Source: Odoribacter sp. Z80
Lineage (GTDB): Bacteria; Bacteroidota; Bacteroidia; Bacteroidales; Marinifilaceae
Reading direction: 5' to 3'
NCBI RefSeq assembly: GCF_009935865.1
Contig: NZ_QWEL01000001.1
Location: forward strand, 362,905-426,904
DNA: 64,000 nucleotides
Part shown: positions 1-8,103 of the stretch, piece by piece
Numbering within the stretch: position 1 is the first letter of the stretch
Layout: each line of letters begins with the position of its first letter
Position numbers and translations under genes: made by a program
The notes under the pieces: generated by a model
Told to the model about the DNA's origin: nothing
Databases searched by the model: none
The model's input: only the letters and a program-made list of their open reading frames with translations

Positions 1-1368
1 CGGGTCCACTTTGAGAATAAAATATTTCAAGGCTCCCAAAGCTACTTTCCGGTATACCTCTTCAGCCTCCTCAGTGGTATAGCCCTCCAATTTTCCCAAC
101 TCCTGAGAAGTCTCACGGGCTGTATGAATCATTTCCTGCATCAGATCATCGGCGTCCACCACCGTCCCCTCACGGGATTTCATCTTTCCTTCCGGCAATT
201 CCACCATTCCGTAAGAAAGATGCTTAATCTGACCGGCCCACGGAAAACCCAGTTTGCCGCAAATCAGGGAAAGAACCTGAAAATGGTAATTTTGCTCATT
301 CCCTACGACATAAACCATCTCATCCATGTCAAATTCCTGAAAACGTTCATAAGCCGTTCCGATATCCTGGGTCATATACACAGAAGTTCCGTCATCCCGT
401 AACAAAAGTTTATGGTCCAAACCATCGCCGGTCAGGTCAGCCCAGATACTGCCCGTTTCTTTACGGTAAAGCACCCCGTCAGCCAACCCCTTCAATACAA
501 TATCCCTTCCTTTCTTATATGTCTGGGATTCAAAATACACTTTATCGAATCCGACACCCATCAACTTATAGGTCTCATCAAACCCTTTCAACACCCAGTC
601 ATTCATTGTCCTCCACAAAGCCACGGTTTCAGCATCGCCGGCCTCCCACTTCCGCAACATTTCCTGCGCTTCCAGCAAGATAGGAGCCTGTTTCTTCGCC
701 TCTTCTTCCTCCATTCCCTGACTTTCCATCAGTTGTTTTACCTCTGCCTTGTATTCTTTATCAAACCGCACATAATAATCACCGACAAAATGATCACCTT
801 TCATTCCCACAGATTCCGGCGTAGCCCCATTGGCAAATTTCTTCCAGGCCACCATACTTTTACAGATATGAATACCCCGGTCATTCACCAGATTCACCAT
901 TTTTACATCATGCCCGTTAGCCTTTTGAATTTCAGAAACGGACCATCCCAGTAAATTATTCCGGATATGTCCCAAATGCAACGGTTTATTGGTATTAGGC
1001 GAAGAATATTCTATCATATAGGAATGTCCGCTCTTTTCCAGGCTATAGCCATATTTCGGATTCCGGGAAACGTCATTAAGCACCTCCAGCCAATAAGCCG
1101 AAGCAATTTCAATATTCAGAAATCCTTTAACAACGTTATAATCCTTTATTTCTTCAATATGTTCCTTTAAATATTCACCCAACTCCTGACCGGTTTCTTC
1201 CGGAGATTTTCTGGAAAAACGGGTAAACGGAAATACCACTACCGTTAAATCACCGACAAACTCTTTGCGCGTTGCCTGCAACTGTACCTTATCACTTTCC
1301 ACCTCAGCATCATAACATTGTTTTACAGCTTCAATGACCTTCGCCGTCAACAGACTTTCTATACTCAT
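1..1368 (-). CDS. argS: Arginyl-tRNA synthetase (C-terminal part outside window)
   Basis: Class I synthetase that charges tRNA-Arg in the cytoplasm. The frame is open from the ATG at 1368 to the window edge, giving the first 456 residues of a protein that is usually near 600. An N-terminal additional domain (about residues 1-110) precedes the catalytic core. The HIGH-type signature HLGH is at 131-134 in the context PLHLGHIRNN, and the KMSKS-type loop reads GKMKSREG near residue 395. The C-terminal anticodon-binding helical domain is missing only because the sequence ends. A -7 box lies 29 bases upstream. Identity is secure. Confidence 0.97.
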   Translation of the reverse strand, partial: MSIESLLTAKVIEAVKQCYDAEVESDKVQLQATRKEFVGDLTVVVFPFTRFSRKSPEETGQELGEYLKEHIEEIKDYNVVKGFLNIEIASAYWLEVLNDVSRNPKYGYSLEKSGHSYMIEYSSPNTNKPLHLGHIRNNLLGWSVSEIQKANGHDVKMVNLVNDRGIHICKSMVAWKKFANGATPESVGMKGDHFVGDYYVRFDKEYKAEVKQLMESQGMEEEEAKKQAPILLEAQEMLRKWEAGDAETVALWRTMNDWVLKGFDETYKLMGVGFDKVYFESQTYKKGRDIVLKGLADGVLYRKETGSIWADLTGDGLDHKLLLRDDGTSVYMTQDIGTAYERFQEFDMDEMVYVVGNEQNYHFQVLSLICGKLGFPWAGQIKHLSYGMVELPEGKMKSREGTVVDADDLMQEMIHTARETSQELGKLEGYTTEEAEEVYRKVALGALKYFILKVDP

Positions 1369-1396
1369 ATCTATATTTTATAGTTTTCAACGGTTA

Positions 1397-1404
1397 CAAA
1401 AATA
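1397..1404 (-). promoter_or_regulatory. -7 box of argS promoter
   Basis: Reads TATTTTTG on the minus strand, a perfect match to the Bacteroidota TAnnTTTG consensus, 29 bases before the argS start. I see no good -33 TTTG at the usual 18-21 base spacing, so this is a partial match. Confidence 0.5.
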
Positions 1405-1491
1405 CAATTATTCACCAAAACACGAGAAATTCTTGGCTATATTTCTCGCAAGCATTTTTTTATAAATAGATATACATTGAAGTTATTTTTA

Positions 1492-1499
1492 TACTTTTG
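1492..1499 (+). promoter_or_regulatory. -7 box of mscS promoter
   Basis: TACTTTTG, a perfect TAnnTTTG match, 57 bases before the mscS ATG. The -33 region has no clear TTTG. It shares the 188-base divergent intergenic region with the argS promoter. Confidence 0.5.
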
Positions 1500-1556
1500 C
1501 CCGGAAATAAACCTTTCAAACAATAAGTTCTATTATTCATTTTAAATCTTAAAAAT

Positions 1557-2390
1557 ATGGAAAGTTTATCTACACTATCCCTGGATACTTTAACCACAAA
1601 ACTGATTGACCTCAGTGTATCTTTAGGGAGTAAGCTGGTTATTGCACTGATTGTATTCTTCATTGGAAGATGGTTGATAAAAAAAATCAACCGGCTGGTG
1701 GTCAGAATCATGGAAAAAAGGCAAGTCGAAGCATCCCTGTTCTCGTTCACCAGAAGCTTGGTCAGCATCACCCTGAACTTTATTTTCGTTATTGTCCTGA
1801 TTGGTATTTTGGGAATAGAAACCAGTTCTTTCATTGCCCTGTTTGCTTCTGCCGGTGTTGCCGTCGGCATGGCTTTAAGCGGAACCCTGCAAAACTTTGC
1901 AGGAGGAGTGATGATTCTACTGTTTAAACCATTCAAAGTCGGCGACTTCATTGAAGCACAGGGACAAAGTGGTACCGTCAAAGAAATCCAGATTTTCAAC
2001 ACCATTATGACAACGGCAGATAATAAAGTGATTATTATTCCCAATGGAGGCTTGTCTACCGGTATCATGAAAAACTATTCCAAGGAAGCAACCAGACGGG
2101 TTGACTGGGAATTCGGTATCAGTTACGGCGAAAGCTATGACAAAGCCAAAGAAATAATTGTCCGGTTGTTAGAAAATGACAACAGAGTCCTGAAAGACCC
2201 CGCCTACTTTATCGCTTTAACCTCCTTGGGCGAAAGCTCCGTAAACATTGTTGTCCGGGCTTGGGTCAATGCCTCCGATTATTGGGGAGTATTCTTTGAC
2301 ATGAATGAAAAAGTATACAAGACATTTGCAGAAGAAAAACTGAATATTCCTTTCCCGCAAATGGATGTTCACTTGTACAACGAAAAATAA
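1557..2390 (+). CDS. mscS: Small-conductance mechanosensitive channel (MscS family)
   Basis: Inner-membrane channel that opens under membrane tension and releases solutes during hypo-osmotic shock. At 277 residues it is close to E. coli MscS (286). Transmembrane segments lie near residues 25-42, 65-85 and 90-120. The third is the pore helix, rich in Gly and Ala (ASAGVAVGMALSGTLQNFAGG). The beta domain follows (FKVGDFIEAQGQSGTVKEI), then the alpha/beta cytosolic vestibule up to the end. The gene stands alone and is followed by a strong terminator. Confidence 0.95.
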   Translation: MESLSTLSLDTLTTKLIDLSVSLGSKLVIALIVFFIGRWLIKKINRLVVRIMEKRQVEASLFSFTRSLVSITLNFIFVIVLIGILGIETSSFIALFASAGVAVGMALSGTLQNFAGGVMILLFKPFKVGDFIEAQGQSGTVKEIQIFNTIMTTADNKVIIIPNGGLSTGIMKNYSKEATRRVDWEFGISYGESYDKAKEIIVRLLENDNRVLKDPAYFIALTSLGESSVNIVVRAWVNASDYWGVFFDMNEKVYKTFAEEKLNIPFPQMDVHLYNEK

Positions 2391-2412
2391 ACCTTTCGGC
2401 TTATGCCCCATT

Positions 2413-2462
2413 AAGGTTCGTAAGAATGTCATTATAGAACATTTTTACGAACCTTATTTTTT
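2413..2462 (+). terminator. Rho-independent terminator after mscS
   Basis: A 16-base stem (AAGGTTCGTAAGAATG at 2413-2428 against CATTTTTACGAACCTT at 2440-2455, one G-T pair) with an 11-base loop, followed at once by a T-rich run. It separates mscS from the next gene on the same strand. Confidence 0.9.
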
Positions 2463-2499
2463 TCTTCCCGTTTAAGTAACTATACTAAAAAAAAAAGTT

Positions 2500-3054
2500 A
2501 TGGAAACGAAAGACTCTTACATTCCCGGCAATCGGTATTGGTGGCTCATGCTGATTATCGGTATCTTGTCCATTTTTTGCGGTATCTGGGTATTCCGGCA
2601 TCCCGTGGAATCTTATTTTGCACTGGCTGTATACTTCAGTATCATGTTCATCCTTTTCGGAATCGGTGAAATCATATCTGCTTCCACCGGTACCCGTTAT
2701 CGGAACTGGGGTTGGGGGCTTGCAGCCGGTATTTTAGATCTGGTCATCGGTTTTTTCCTCCTGTTCAATCTCGGGTGGACGATAGATGCACTGCCCTATC
2801 TGGTTGGCTTCATCCTCATGTTCACCGGCATCGGATTTATCGGCCAATCCTCCCAAATGCAGGCGCTCAGACTGCCCAACTGGGGATGGTTACTTACCGG
2901 AGGCATACTCACCCTGATTTTTTCCTTCCTCATTATTTTTCACCCTTTGTTCGGCGTTTTCAATATCATTGTCTGGACCGGACTGGCCTTTATTTTCGGC
3001 GGCATTTCAGCCATTCTGTATTCATTCAGTTTAAAAAGGTATTATAACAAATAA
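2500..3054 (+). CDS. HdeD/DUF308-family membrane protein
   Basis: A 184-residue polytopic inner-membrane protein with about six hydrophobic segments arranged as three similar helical hairpins. The recurring W-G-W/L motifs (NWGWGLAAGI, NWGWLLTGGI) and the opening RYWWLMLIIGILSIFCGIW are typical of the HdeD family. In enterobacteria HdeD is linked to acid resistance; the function here is unknown. Its 3' end overlaps the convergent gene at 3042-3362 by 13 bases. Family call good, function inferred only. Confidence 0.8.
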   Translation: METKDSYIPGNRYWWLMLIIGILSIFCGIWVFRHPVESYFALAVYFSIMFILFGIGEIISASTGTRYRNWGWGLAAGILDLVIGFFLLFNLGWTIDALPYLVGFILMFTGIGFIGQSSQMQALRLPNWGWLLTGGILTLIFSFLIIFHPLFGVFNIIVWTGLAFIFGGISAILYSFSLKRYYNK

Positions 3055-3362
3055 TGCTGCAATAAAGAAATAAGAATACCGATAACAACGGAAGCCCCCA
3101 ACAAGGGGAATGAACAACGGGAATTTCCTCTGCCAAACGCCACCACCAACGGTAAGGCCAAAGCAGAGGAAATAATTATTCCTTTCCACCACCAGGCAAC
3201 CCAAGGCAATGTGAAATGTTGCACAATATACGGCATCATAAAAAACAAAAGGAATACCGATAACAAAGAATACTTATCTGCCTTCCTTTTCAGTAAGGGA
3301 AGAATGCCCGTAAAACCAGCCACTATGCCGATTAAAATAACAATTAAATTCGCTTTTAACAT
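3042..3362 (-). CDS. Small hypothetical membrane protein
   Basis: A 106-residue protein I do not recognise. It is strongly hydrophobic, with about four predicted transmembrane segments (near 5-22, 33-48, 60-78 and 86-103) separated by short charged loops (KRKADK, FGRGNSR). It starts 9 bases after the ispE stop on the same strand and probably shares its transcript. The 3' end overlaps the convergent HdeD-like gene. No function can be assigned. Confidence 0.7.
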   Translation of the reverse strand: MLKANLIVILIGIVAGFTGILPLLKRKADKYSLLSVFLLFFMMPYIVQHFTLPWVAWWWKGIIISSALALPLVVAFGRGNSRCSFPLLGASVVIGILISLLQHYLL

Positions 3363-3371
3363 ATCTCACGA

Positions 3372-4193
3372 TTAAATAAAATCTCCTTGCCAAAACCAAC
3401 AATCGTCCCATTTGCCCTGTCTCTCTATTTCTTGCGCGAAAATTCCAAATACAGCAGACCCGCTACCCGTCATTGCTGCATACAAAGCTCCGCTTTCATA
3501 CAAATCCCGCTTCAAATCCATAATACGAGGATATTTTGCTCCGACTGTTTTTTCAAAATCATTTCCCACCTTATCTCTCCATGCGTCCAACGGGCAGTCA
3601 GGCAATTCCCGTAAATTACATCTTGCGGGAGCAGGTGTAATCCCGGCATAAGCCTCGGGAGTGGAAACCCCGAACTCCGGTTTCAACAAAACAATCCGGT
3701 ATTTCTTCAAATCAAGCGACAATTCCTCTAATACTTCCCCCTTTCCGGAAGCAAAAGCCGGTCTTCCGGTTATAAAAAAAGCACAGTCACTCCCCAAACG
3801 GGAGGCATATTCCATCATTTTCTCCTGCGAAAGATTCAACTCAAAATACTCATTCAAAGCCTTCAGCATAAAAGCCGCATCAGAAGACCCTCCGCCCAAC
3901 CCGGCCCCAAAGGGAATAACTTTGTGTAAATGAATATAGACTGCCGGCAAAGAATACTCCTCAGCAAGCAACCGGTAAGCTTTGACAATCAGATTCGCCT
4001 CCGGAACCCCTCCTACTTCGATTCCTGTATTCTTAAACTCATACTCCCCACTCTTTCCTTCTTTTCGCTGGATTTCCAGAATATCAGATAAACCGATAGG
4101 ACAAAACACCGTCTCCAGGTTGTGAAAACCGTCTGACCTCTTCTCAACAACAAATAATCCGATATTGATTTTAGCATTCGGAAAAACAATCAT
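3372..4193 (-). CDS. ispE: 4-diphosphocytidyl-2-C-methyl-D-erythritol kinase
   Basis: GHMP kinase of the non-mevalonate isoprenoid pathway; phosphorylates CDP-methylerythritol at the 2-position. The N-terminus reads MIVFPNAKINIGL, with the family Lys in PNAKINIGL. The ATP-binding loop PFGAGLGGGSSDAA is near residues 94-108, and the active-site Asp is in RLGSDCAFF near 136. I chose the ATG at 4193 over a TTG nine codons upstream for two reasons: homologues start at this point, and the upstream TTG lies inside a perfect -7 box, so it would precede the transcript start. Length 273, normal for the family. Confidence 0.95.
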   Translation of the reverse strand: MIVFPNAKINIGLFVVEKRSDGFHNLETVFCPIGLSDILEIQRKEGKSGEYEFKNTGIEVGGVPEANLIVKAYRLLAEEYSLPAVYIHLHKVIPFGAGLGGGSSDAAFMLKALNEYFELNLSQEKMMEYASRLGSDCAFFITGRPAFASGKGEVLEELSLDLKKYRIVLLKPEFGVSTPEAYAGITPAPARCNLRELPDCPLDAWRDKVGNDFEKTVGAKYPRIMDLKRDLYESGALYAAMTGSGSAVFGIFAQEIERQGKWDDCWFWQGDFI

Positions 4194-4217
4194 TTCTTCT
4201 GACAAATTTAATTGATG

Positions 4218-4225
4218 CAAAGATA
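4218..4225 (-). promoter_or_regulatory. -7 box of ispE promoter
   Basis: TATCTTTG on the minus strand, a perfect TAnnTTTG match, 25 bases before the chosen ispE ATG. It overlaps the upstream TTG candidate and decides the start. The divergent thioredoxin promoter begins 8 bases away. Confidence 0.6.
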
Positions 4226-4232
4226 AGAATAA

Positions 4233-4263
4233 TTGTTTTACCTGCTCTTTTTTTGTAACTTCG
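4233..4263 (+). promoter_or_regulatory. Promoter of the thioredoxin / PAP2 / kinase operon
   Basis: -33 TTG at 4233-4235, exactly 20 bases of spacer, then TAACTTCG at 4256-4263 (one mismatch to TAnnTTTG). It sits 44 bases upstream of the thioredoxin start, back to back with the ispE promoter. Confidence 0.6.
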
Positions 4264-4306
4264 CCTCAGCAACAAGCGTAAATATTTTAATAAATTACTT
4301 GACTAC

Positions 4307-4735
4307 ATGATGAAAAAACGGATGATATTTTCCCTCGTATTTTTCTTTTTAAGTGTAGGAATTCTGTATGCACAGGAAATAAAATCCCTGACCACTGCTG
4401 AATTTCAAAAAGAAATCTGGGATTTCAAAAAAGAAAAATCTTTCAAATATCCGGGAGATAAACCCATCATTCTGGATTTATATGCCACCTGGTGTCCTCC
4501 CTGCAAAAAACTATCCCCTATTCTTGCAAATATCCAGAAAGAATACGGAAAAAAATTACAGATTTACAAAATAGATGTGGATAAAGAACCGGAACTGGCA
4601 GGGTTGTTTGAAGCGTCCAGCATCCCGACCCTGGTATTCATCCCCAAAACGGGCCACCCCTTTAAAATAGTCGGACTACGGCCTCAGGAACAATTGGAAC
4701 AAATCATTACGGAAAAACTGGAAATAAAAAAATAA
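4307..4735 (+). CDS. Exported thioredoxin-family protein
   Basis: A 142-residue thioredoxin fold with an N-terminal signal peptide (hydrophobic residues about 6-21, then LYAQE), so it acts in the periplasm. The active site is WCPPC near residues 62-66, and the cis-Pro loop is SSIPTLVF. The CPPC dipeptide is common in periplasmic thiol oxidoreductases of Bacteroidota. Two adjacent ATG codons open the gene; either could be used. First gene of a run with a PAP2 phosphatase (34-base gap) and a histidine kinase. The thiol partner is unknown. Confidence 0.88.
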   Translation: MMKKRMIFSLVFFFLSVGILYAQEIKSLTTAEFQKEIWDFKKEKSFKYPGDKPIILDLYATWCPPCKKLSPILANIQKEYGKKLQIYKIDVDKEPELAGLFEASSIPTLVFIPKTGHPFKIVGLRPQEQLEQIITEKLEIKK

Positions 4736-4769
4736 CTTTTCCGGGTCAGGCCAAATCAACTGTCATTGT

Positions 4770-5561
4770 ATGCTCGATAATTTACTGCAATGGGATTTAC
4801 AAGCCCTGCTTGCCATCAATGGTGTTCATGCTCCTTTCTGGGATCATTTCATGTGGTTATTCACAGGTAAATGGATATGGATTCCCATGTATGCCAGCAT
4901 CTTATTTGTCTTGCTCAAAAACTTTAGTTTACGATATACCATCCTGGCAGTTATTGCAATTGCCCTTACCATTACTTTTGCCGACCAGGTATGTGCCACC
5001 CTTATTCGTCCGCAGGTCCAGCGTTCACGTCCTTCCCGTCTCGGTCCCTTGATTCAGGAAAACAATGAAAAATCTATCAGGCTCATGGAAGCATTAGGGC
5101 AATTGAAAGACAAAAACGGACAATATCCCATTGAAAAAATACGCCTTCACGAAAGAAAACCGGGAGATTTCTACCGGGGAGGAAAATACGGATTTCCTTC
5201 CTGCCATGCCTCCAATTCATTTGCTTTAGCCTTTTTCCTTTTGCTATTTTTCAAAAAAAGAGGCTTAAGTTTGTTCATTCTTCTGTGGGCTGCCCTGAAT
5301 TCTTACTCCCGGGCATACATCGGAGTACATTTTCCCGGCGACCTACTGGCAGGCATGGTCATCGGATTGACAGGAGCACTCCTGCTCTATTCCCTCCTGC
5401 GAAGAGTAAGCCGTCAATCCTGGACAAGCCCGGTATTTGGCACCGAACAGGAGAAACAACTTATTTTCCAGCCGGAAAAACTCAGATTTTCCGGAATCAT
5501 TATTTATACAGGTTTAGCCACACTTGTTTTTATCCTTCTTTACTCCTGGTATCAACTATAA
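4770..5561 (+). CDS. PAP2-family membrane phosphatase
   Basis: A 263-residue integral membrane phosphatase of the PAP2 superfamily, which acts on lipid phosphates such as undecaprenyl pyrophosphate or phosphatidylglycerol phosphate, or on lipid A. The three signature motifs are visible: an RPQVQRSRP segment (motif 1 region), PSCHASNSFA with its catalytic His (motif 2), and SRAYIGVHFPGDLLAG with the nucleophilic His and Asp (motif 3). Several transmembrane helices surround them. The stop codon abuts the ATG of the histidine kinase gene, suggesting translational coupling. The substrate cannot be read from sequence. Confidence 0.9.
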   Translation: MLDNLLQWDLQALLAINGVHAPFWDHFMWLFTGKWIWIPMYASILFVLLKNFSLRYTILAVIAIALTITFADQVCATLIRPQVQRSRPSRLGPLIQENNEKSIRLMEALGQLKDKNGQYPIEKIRLHERKPGDFYRGGKYGFPSCHASNSFALAFFLLLFFKKRGLSLFILLWAALNSYSRAYIGVHFPGDLLAGMVIGLTGALLLYSLLRRVSRQSWTSPVFGTEQEKQLIFQPEKLRFSGIIIYTGLATLVFILLYSWYQL

Positions 5562-7058
5562 ATGAAAACTCAGGCCGGTATGTTTCATAAAAGAAATCTT
5601 CTTTTTATAGGAATATCCTTATTGGCTGTTTTCTCCATAGCCGTATGGTTGGTGGGACAAGAAATCAATACCACGGCCAAAAGTATGCATAATGCTATGC
5701 TGAGGGAAATCGGAAATTACCGCTCCGACCTGTTGGCCCTCGACTTTGAGAAAACTGTAAATATATCCGAACATATCCGAAATTCCATAGAAAAAAAGAA
5801 CTTGTCCGATACGGAATTACAGGCATTATTACACGGTTTGGTAAAACTGGACCCCAAAATTAGCCGGCTCTGGTATTCCGACCGACAGGGAAATTTTACC
5901 TGCATTGACTCCAGCGGAACCATCCCGGTAGATTCAGCATTAAAAAACTCGTTAGAAAAAATCATATCAACACCTCAGACCGGAGGAAAATTATACGATG
6001 ACAACGGTATTCTTTACTGGAGCTTACACAACAATCTCCAAAACATATTTTACGGATTGGATATCTCTTTAAGAGATTTGCACAGCTATTTTGCTTCAAG
6101 AAAACCCTCCGTCCGAAGTTATGCCTATGTGGTAAACAGTGACGGCATCACCATCGTCCATCCGGACGAAAATAAAATAGGCCAATCGGTTGCAGAAACG
6201 GAAAGCCTTCAAAAATTCCGTGAAGTTCTCAATAGCAATAAACCCCTTCAGGATTCCGGCTATTCTCAGTATCTCCTTTTACCGGTGGAACGCATTTTTT
6301 ATCCCATTACCGTCGGAAATGAAAAATGGGTAGTCATCATCAATGTCCCCGATCTGATTACCGAAAAAGAAATGGGCGAATTTCATCGCTATACTATTTT
6401 CATCGTTATTATGACTGTCATACTATTCAGCCTCCTTCTGGCCATTTCACAATACCAATGGAGAAAAGAATATGACCGACGGAAGAAACTGGAACAGGAA
6501 ACCATACAACTGAATCTGCAGGAACTAAAAAACCAGGTGAATCCCCACTTCCTGTTTAATTCGCTGAACTCGCTGAATGCCATGATCGGGGAGAACCCGG
6601 CCCTGGCCAAAGAATTTGTACTCAAACTCTCGAAAATATACCGCTACGTCCTCGAAAAAAGAAAAGAAAACTTCGTTCCGGTCCGGGAAGAAATTGTATT
6701 AATCAGGCACTACTACTTTCTGCAAAAAATCCGGTTAGGAGAACAATTAAAATTAATTATCTCAGAAACAGCAACGGAAGAAGAACGCGTTATCCCGCTG
6801 ATGAGTCTTCAGATGTTGGTTGAGAATGCCATCAAACACAATGAAATTACCCGCGAAAATCCACTAACGATACGCATCTACAAAGAAAAAGAGGAACTCA
6901 TCGTTGAAAATACCTACCACCCCCGTTCCGACATAGCAAAAGATTCCTTAGGAATAGGTTTCAGTAATATCCGGAAAATTTATGAATATTGCTCCGACCG
7001 GAAGTTTTCGTATAAGCGGGAAGGAGAGCTCTTTATCTGTCGTCTGCCTCTACTTTAG
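5562..7058 (+). CDS. LytS/YpdA-type sensor histidine kinase with extracytoplasmic Cache-like domain
   Basis: A 498-residue membrane sensor. One transmembrane helix (about 12-31) leads to a roughly 240-residue extracytoplasmic region that resembles a double Cache sensor ([16 protein letters not shown] near 194-209). A second helix (about 277-297) follows. The kinase core is the LytS type: phosphoacceptor H329 in [17 protein letters not shown], then an ATPase N-box ([11 protein letters not shown]). LytS kinases usually pair with a LytTR response regulator, but none is in this window. The ATG directly follows the PAP2 stop; an in-frame ATG at 5580 is an alternative. The last 26 bases overlap the convergent tdk. 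Confidence 0.9.
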   Translation: MKTQAGMFHKRNLLFIGISLLAVFSIAVWLVGQEINTTAKSMHNAMLREIGNYRSDLLALDFEKTVNISEHIRNSIEKKNLSDTELQALLHGLVKLDPKISRLWYSDRQGNFTCIDSSGTIPVDSALKNSLEKIISTPQTGGKLYDDNGILYWSLHNNLQNIFYGLDISLRDLHSYFASRKPSVRSYAYVVNSDGITIVHPDENKIGQSVAETESLQKFREVLNSNKPLQDSGYSQYLLLPVERIFYPITVGNEKWVVIINVPDLITEKEMGEFHRYTIFIVIMTVILFSLLLAISQYQWRKEYDRRKKLEQETIQLNLQELKNQVNPHFLFNSLNSLNAMIGENPALAKEFVLKLSKIYRYVLEKRKENFVPVREEIVLIRHYYFLQKIRLGEQLKLIISETATEEERVIPLMSLQMLVENAIKHNEITRENPLTIRIYKEKEELIVENTYHPRSDIAKDSLGIGFSNIRKIYEYCSDRKFSYKREGELFICRLPLL

Positions 7059-7632
7059 CCTCCCGCTCTTTCCCCTGCAATTCGTTAAAACAATGACGGC
7101 AAATGGGTTCATAATCCTGGAATTCCCCCAGTACCACCAACTTATCACTATCGGAAAGCCGATGAGAATGATTGGCTAAATTCCCGCAACGGACACAAAC
7201 CGCATGTACTTTGGTTACATATTCAGCAACTGCCATCAAGGCAGGCATAGGGCCAAAAGGATTTCCCTGATAATCCATATCCAATCCCGCAACGATCACA
7301 CGGATACCATGATCGGCCAAGGTTTTGCAAACCGTCACAATATTCGCATCGAAAAACTGGGCCTCATCAATTCCAACCACATCCACATCACCTGTCAACA
7401 ACAGAATAGTTCCGGAATTTTCAACAGGAGTACAACGGATGGCAGTTGCATCATGCGACACCACATCTTCCTCCGAATAACGAACATCCACTTTCGGTTT
7501 AAATATCTCCACCCTTTGCCTGGCAAACTGGGCCCGCTTCAATCGTCTGATGAGTTCTTCAGTTTTGCCGGAAAACATAGACCCGCACACCACTTCTATC
7601 CAGCCAGCCCGGTTAGCACTTTCCAAAAACAT
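7033..7632 (-). CDS. tdk: Thymidine kinase
   Basis: Type II thymidine kinase of the pyrimidine salvage pathway, 199 residues. The P-loop [11 protein letters not shown] is at about residues 17-27. The magnesium-site Asp is in [12 protein letters not shown] near 83-94. A zinc ribbon is formed by CVRCG (near 145) and CRHC (near 182), and the thymidine-binding lasso segment lies between. Length and motifs are standard. The C-terminal codons overlap the convergent kinase gene. Confidence 0.96.
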   Translation of the reverse strand: MFLESANRAGWIEVVCGSMFSGKTEELIRRLKRAQFARQRVEIFKPKVDVRYSEEDVVSHDATAIRCTPVENSGTILLLTGDVDVVGIDEAQFFDANIVTVCKTLADHGIRVIVAGLDMDYQGNPFGPMPALMAVAEYVTKVHAVCVRCGNLANHSHRLSDSDKLVVLGEFQDYEPICRHCFNELQGKEREAKVEADDR

Positions 7633-7699
7633 ATTTTAGATTTTCACTGATCTGATTTAACCAATTGAAAAATAAACTTTTAGCAGAGTATTTGGGAAA

Positions 7700-7707
7700 C
7701 AAAGGTA
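7700..7707 (-). promoter_or_regulatory. -7 box of tdk promoter
   Basis: TACCTTTG on the minus strand, a perfect consensus, 68 bases before the tdk start. A second perfect minus-strand copy lies at 7775-7782, so tdk may have tandem promoters. Neither has a clear -33 TTTG at normal spacing. Confidence 0.45.
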
Positions 7708-7774
7708 ACAACTAACAATCGTGCGGATTTAAATGATTTGCAATACCATGCAGCCAGATAACTCTTTGTATCGG

Positions 7775-7782
7775 CAAAGGTA
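7775..7782 (-). promoter_or_regulatory. Second possible tdk -7 box
   Basis: TACCTTTG on the minus strand, identical to the box at 7700-7707 and 75 bases further upstream of tdk. It lies beside a short inverted repeat (CTTTG at 7764-7768, CAAAG at 7775-7779). Function uncertain. Confidence 0.3.
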
Positions 7783-7797
7783 TAACTATTATTTGAA

Positions 7798-7814
7798 TGG
7801 ACAAGCTATGTCCA
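7798..7814. promoter_or_regulatory. Short palindrome upstream of a promoter, possible operator
   Basis: TGGACA and TGTCCA form perfect 6-base arms around AGCTA. The site is 19 bases upstream of the -33 box of the plus-strand promoter at 7834, where an activator might bind. Six-base arms can arise by chance, so this is tentative. Confidence 0.35.
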
Positions 7815-7833
7815 AAATTTGTATCAGTTATAT

Positions 7834-7864
7834 TTTGCAACAAATAAAATATTAGATAATTTCG
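7834..7864 (+). promoter_or_regulatory. Promoter of the small transcription unit
   Basis: TTTG at 7834-7837, 19 bases of spacer, then TAATTTCG at 7857-7864 (one mismatch to TAnnTTTG). It is one of the better full promoters in the window, and it drives only a short region before the convergent dacB. Confidence 0.6.
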
Positions 7865-7900
7865 CGGCCTAAATCATAAAACTATATAACGTATGCCATA

Positions 7901-8101
7901 TTGGACGGAGATGTATCTGAAAGTAATTTTACACGTCTGAATGACTATTGGAATATCGAAGAACAAGCAATGACTGCACTTGCCCAATGGGAAATGAGGC
8001 ATATCACACTGAATACGACATTAAATACTTTAAGCGGCGAAGAAAAAAGAAAAATGCTTTACGACTCTATCTGCTGGTCTGAATCGTTTTTACCGCAATA
8101 A
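7901..8101 (+). CDS. Small ORF of unknown function
   Basis: A 66-codon frame that I do not recognise. It starts at a TTG; the first in-frame ATG is about 24 codons later. The predicted peptide is acidic to neutral and soluble, has four Trp-containing or aromatic clusters (NDYWNIEEQ, AQWEMRH, SICWSESF), and has no signal peptide. An ATG at 7893 in another frame gives only 15 codons, so a one-base shift would be needed to join it. It may be a genuine TTG-started small protein, a decayed gene, or part of a non-coding transcript. It ends 2 bases before the convergent dacB stop. Confidence 0.4.
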   Translation: MDGDVSESNFTRLNDYWNIEEQAMTALAQWEMRHITLNTTLNTLSGEEKRKMLYDSICWSESFLPQ

Positions 8102-8103
8102 AA

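Noticed and set aside
124..1170. Three plus-strand open frames of 67-180 codons at the left edge
   Set aside because: They are antisense to argS, whose minus-strand frame is continuous and carries the HLGH and KMSKS-type motifs.
1460..2068. A 202-codon minus-strand frame overlapping mscS
   Set aside because: It is antisense to a clear MscS protein and its translation shows no domain or coherent membrane topology.
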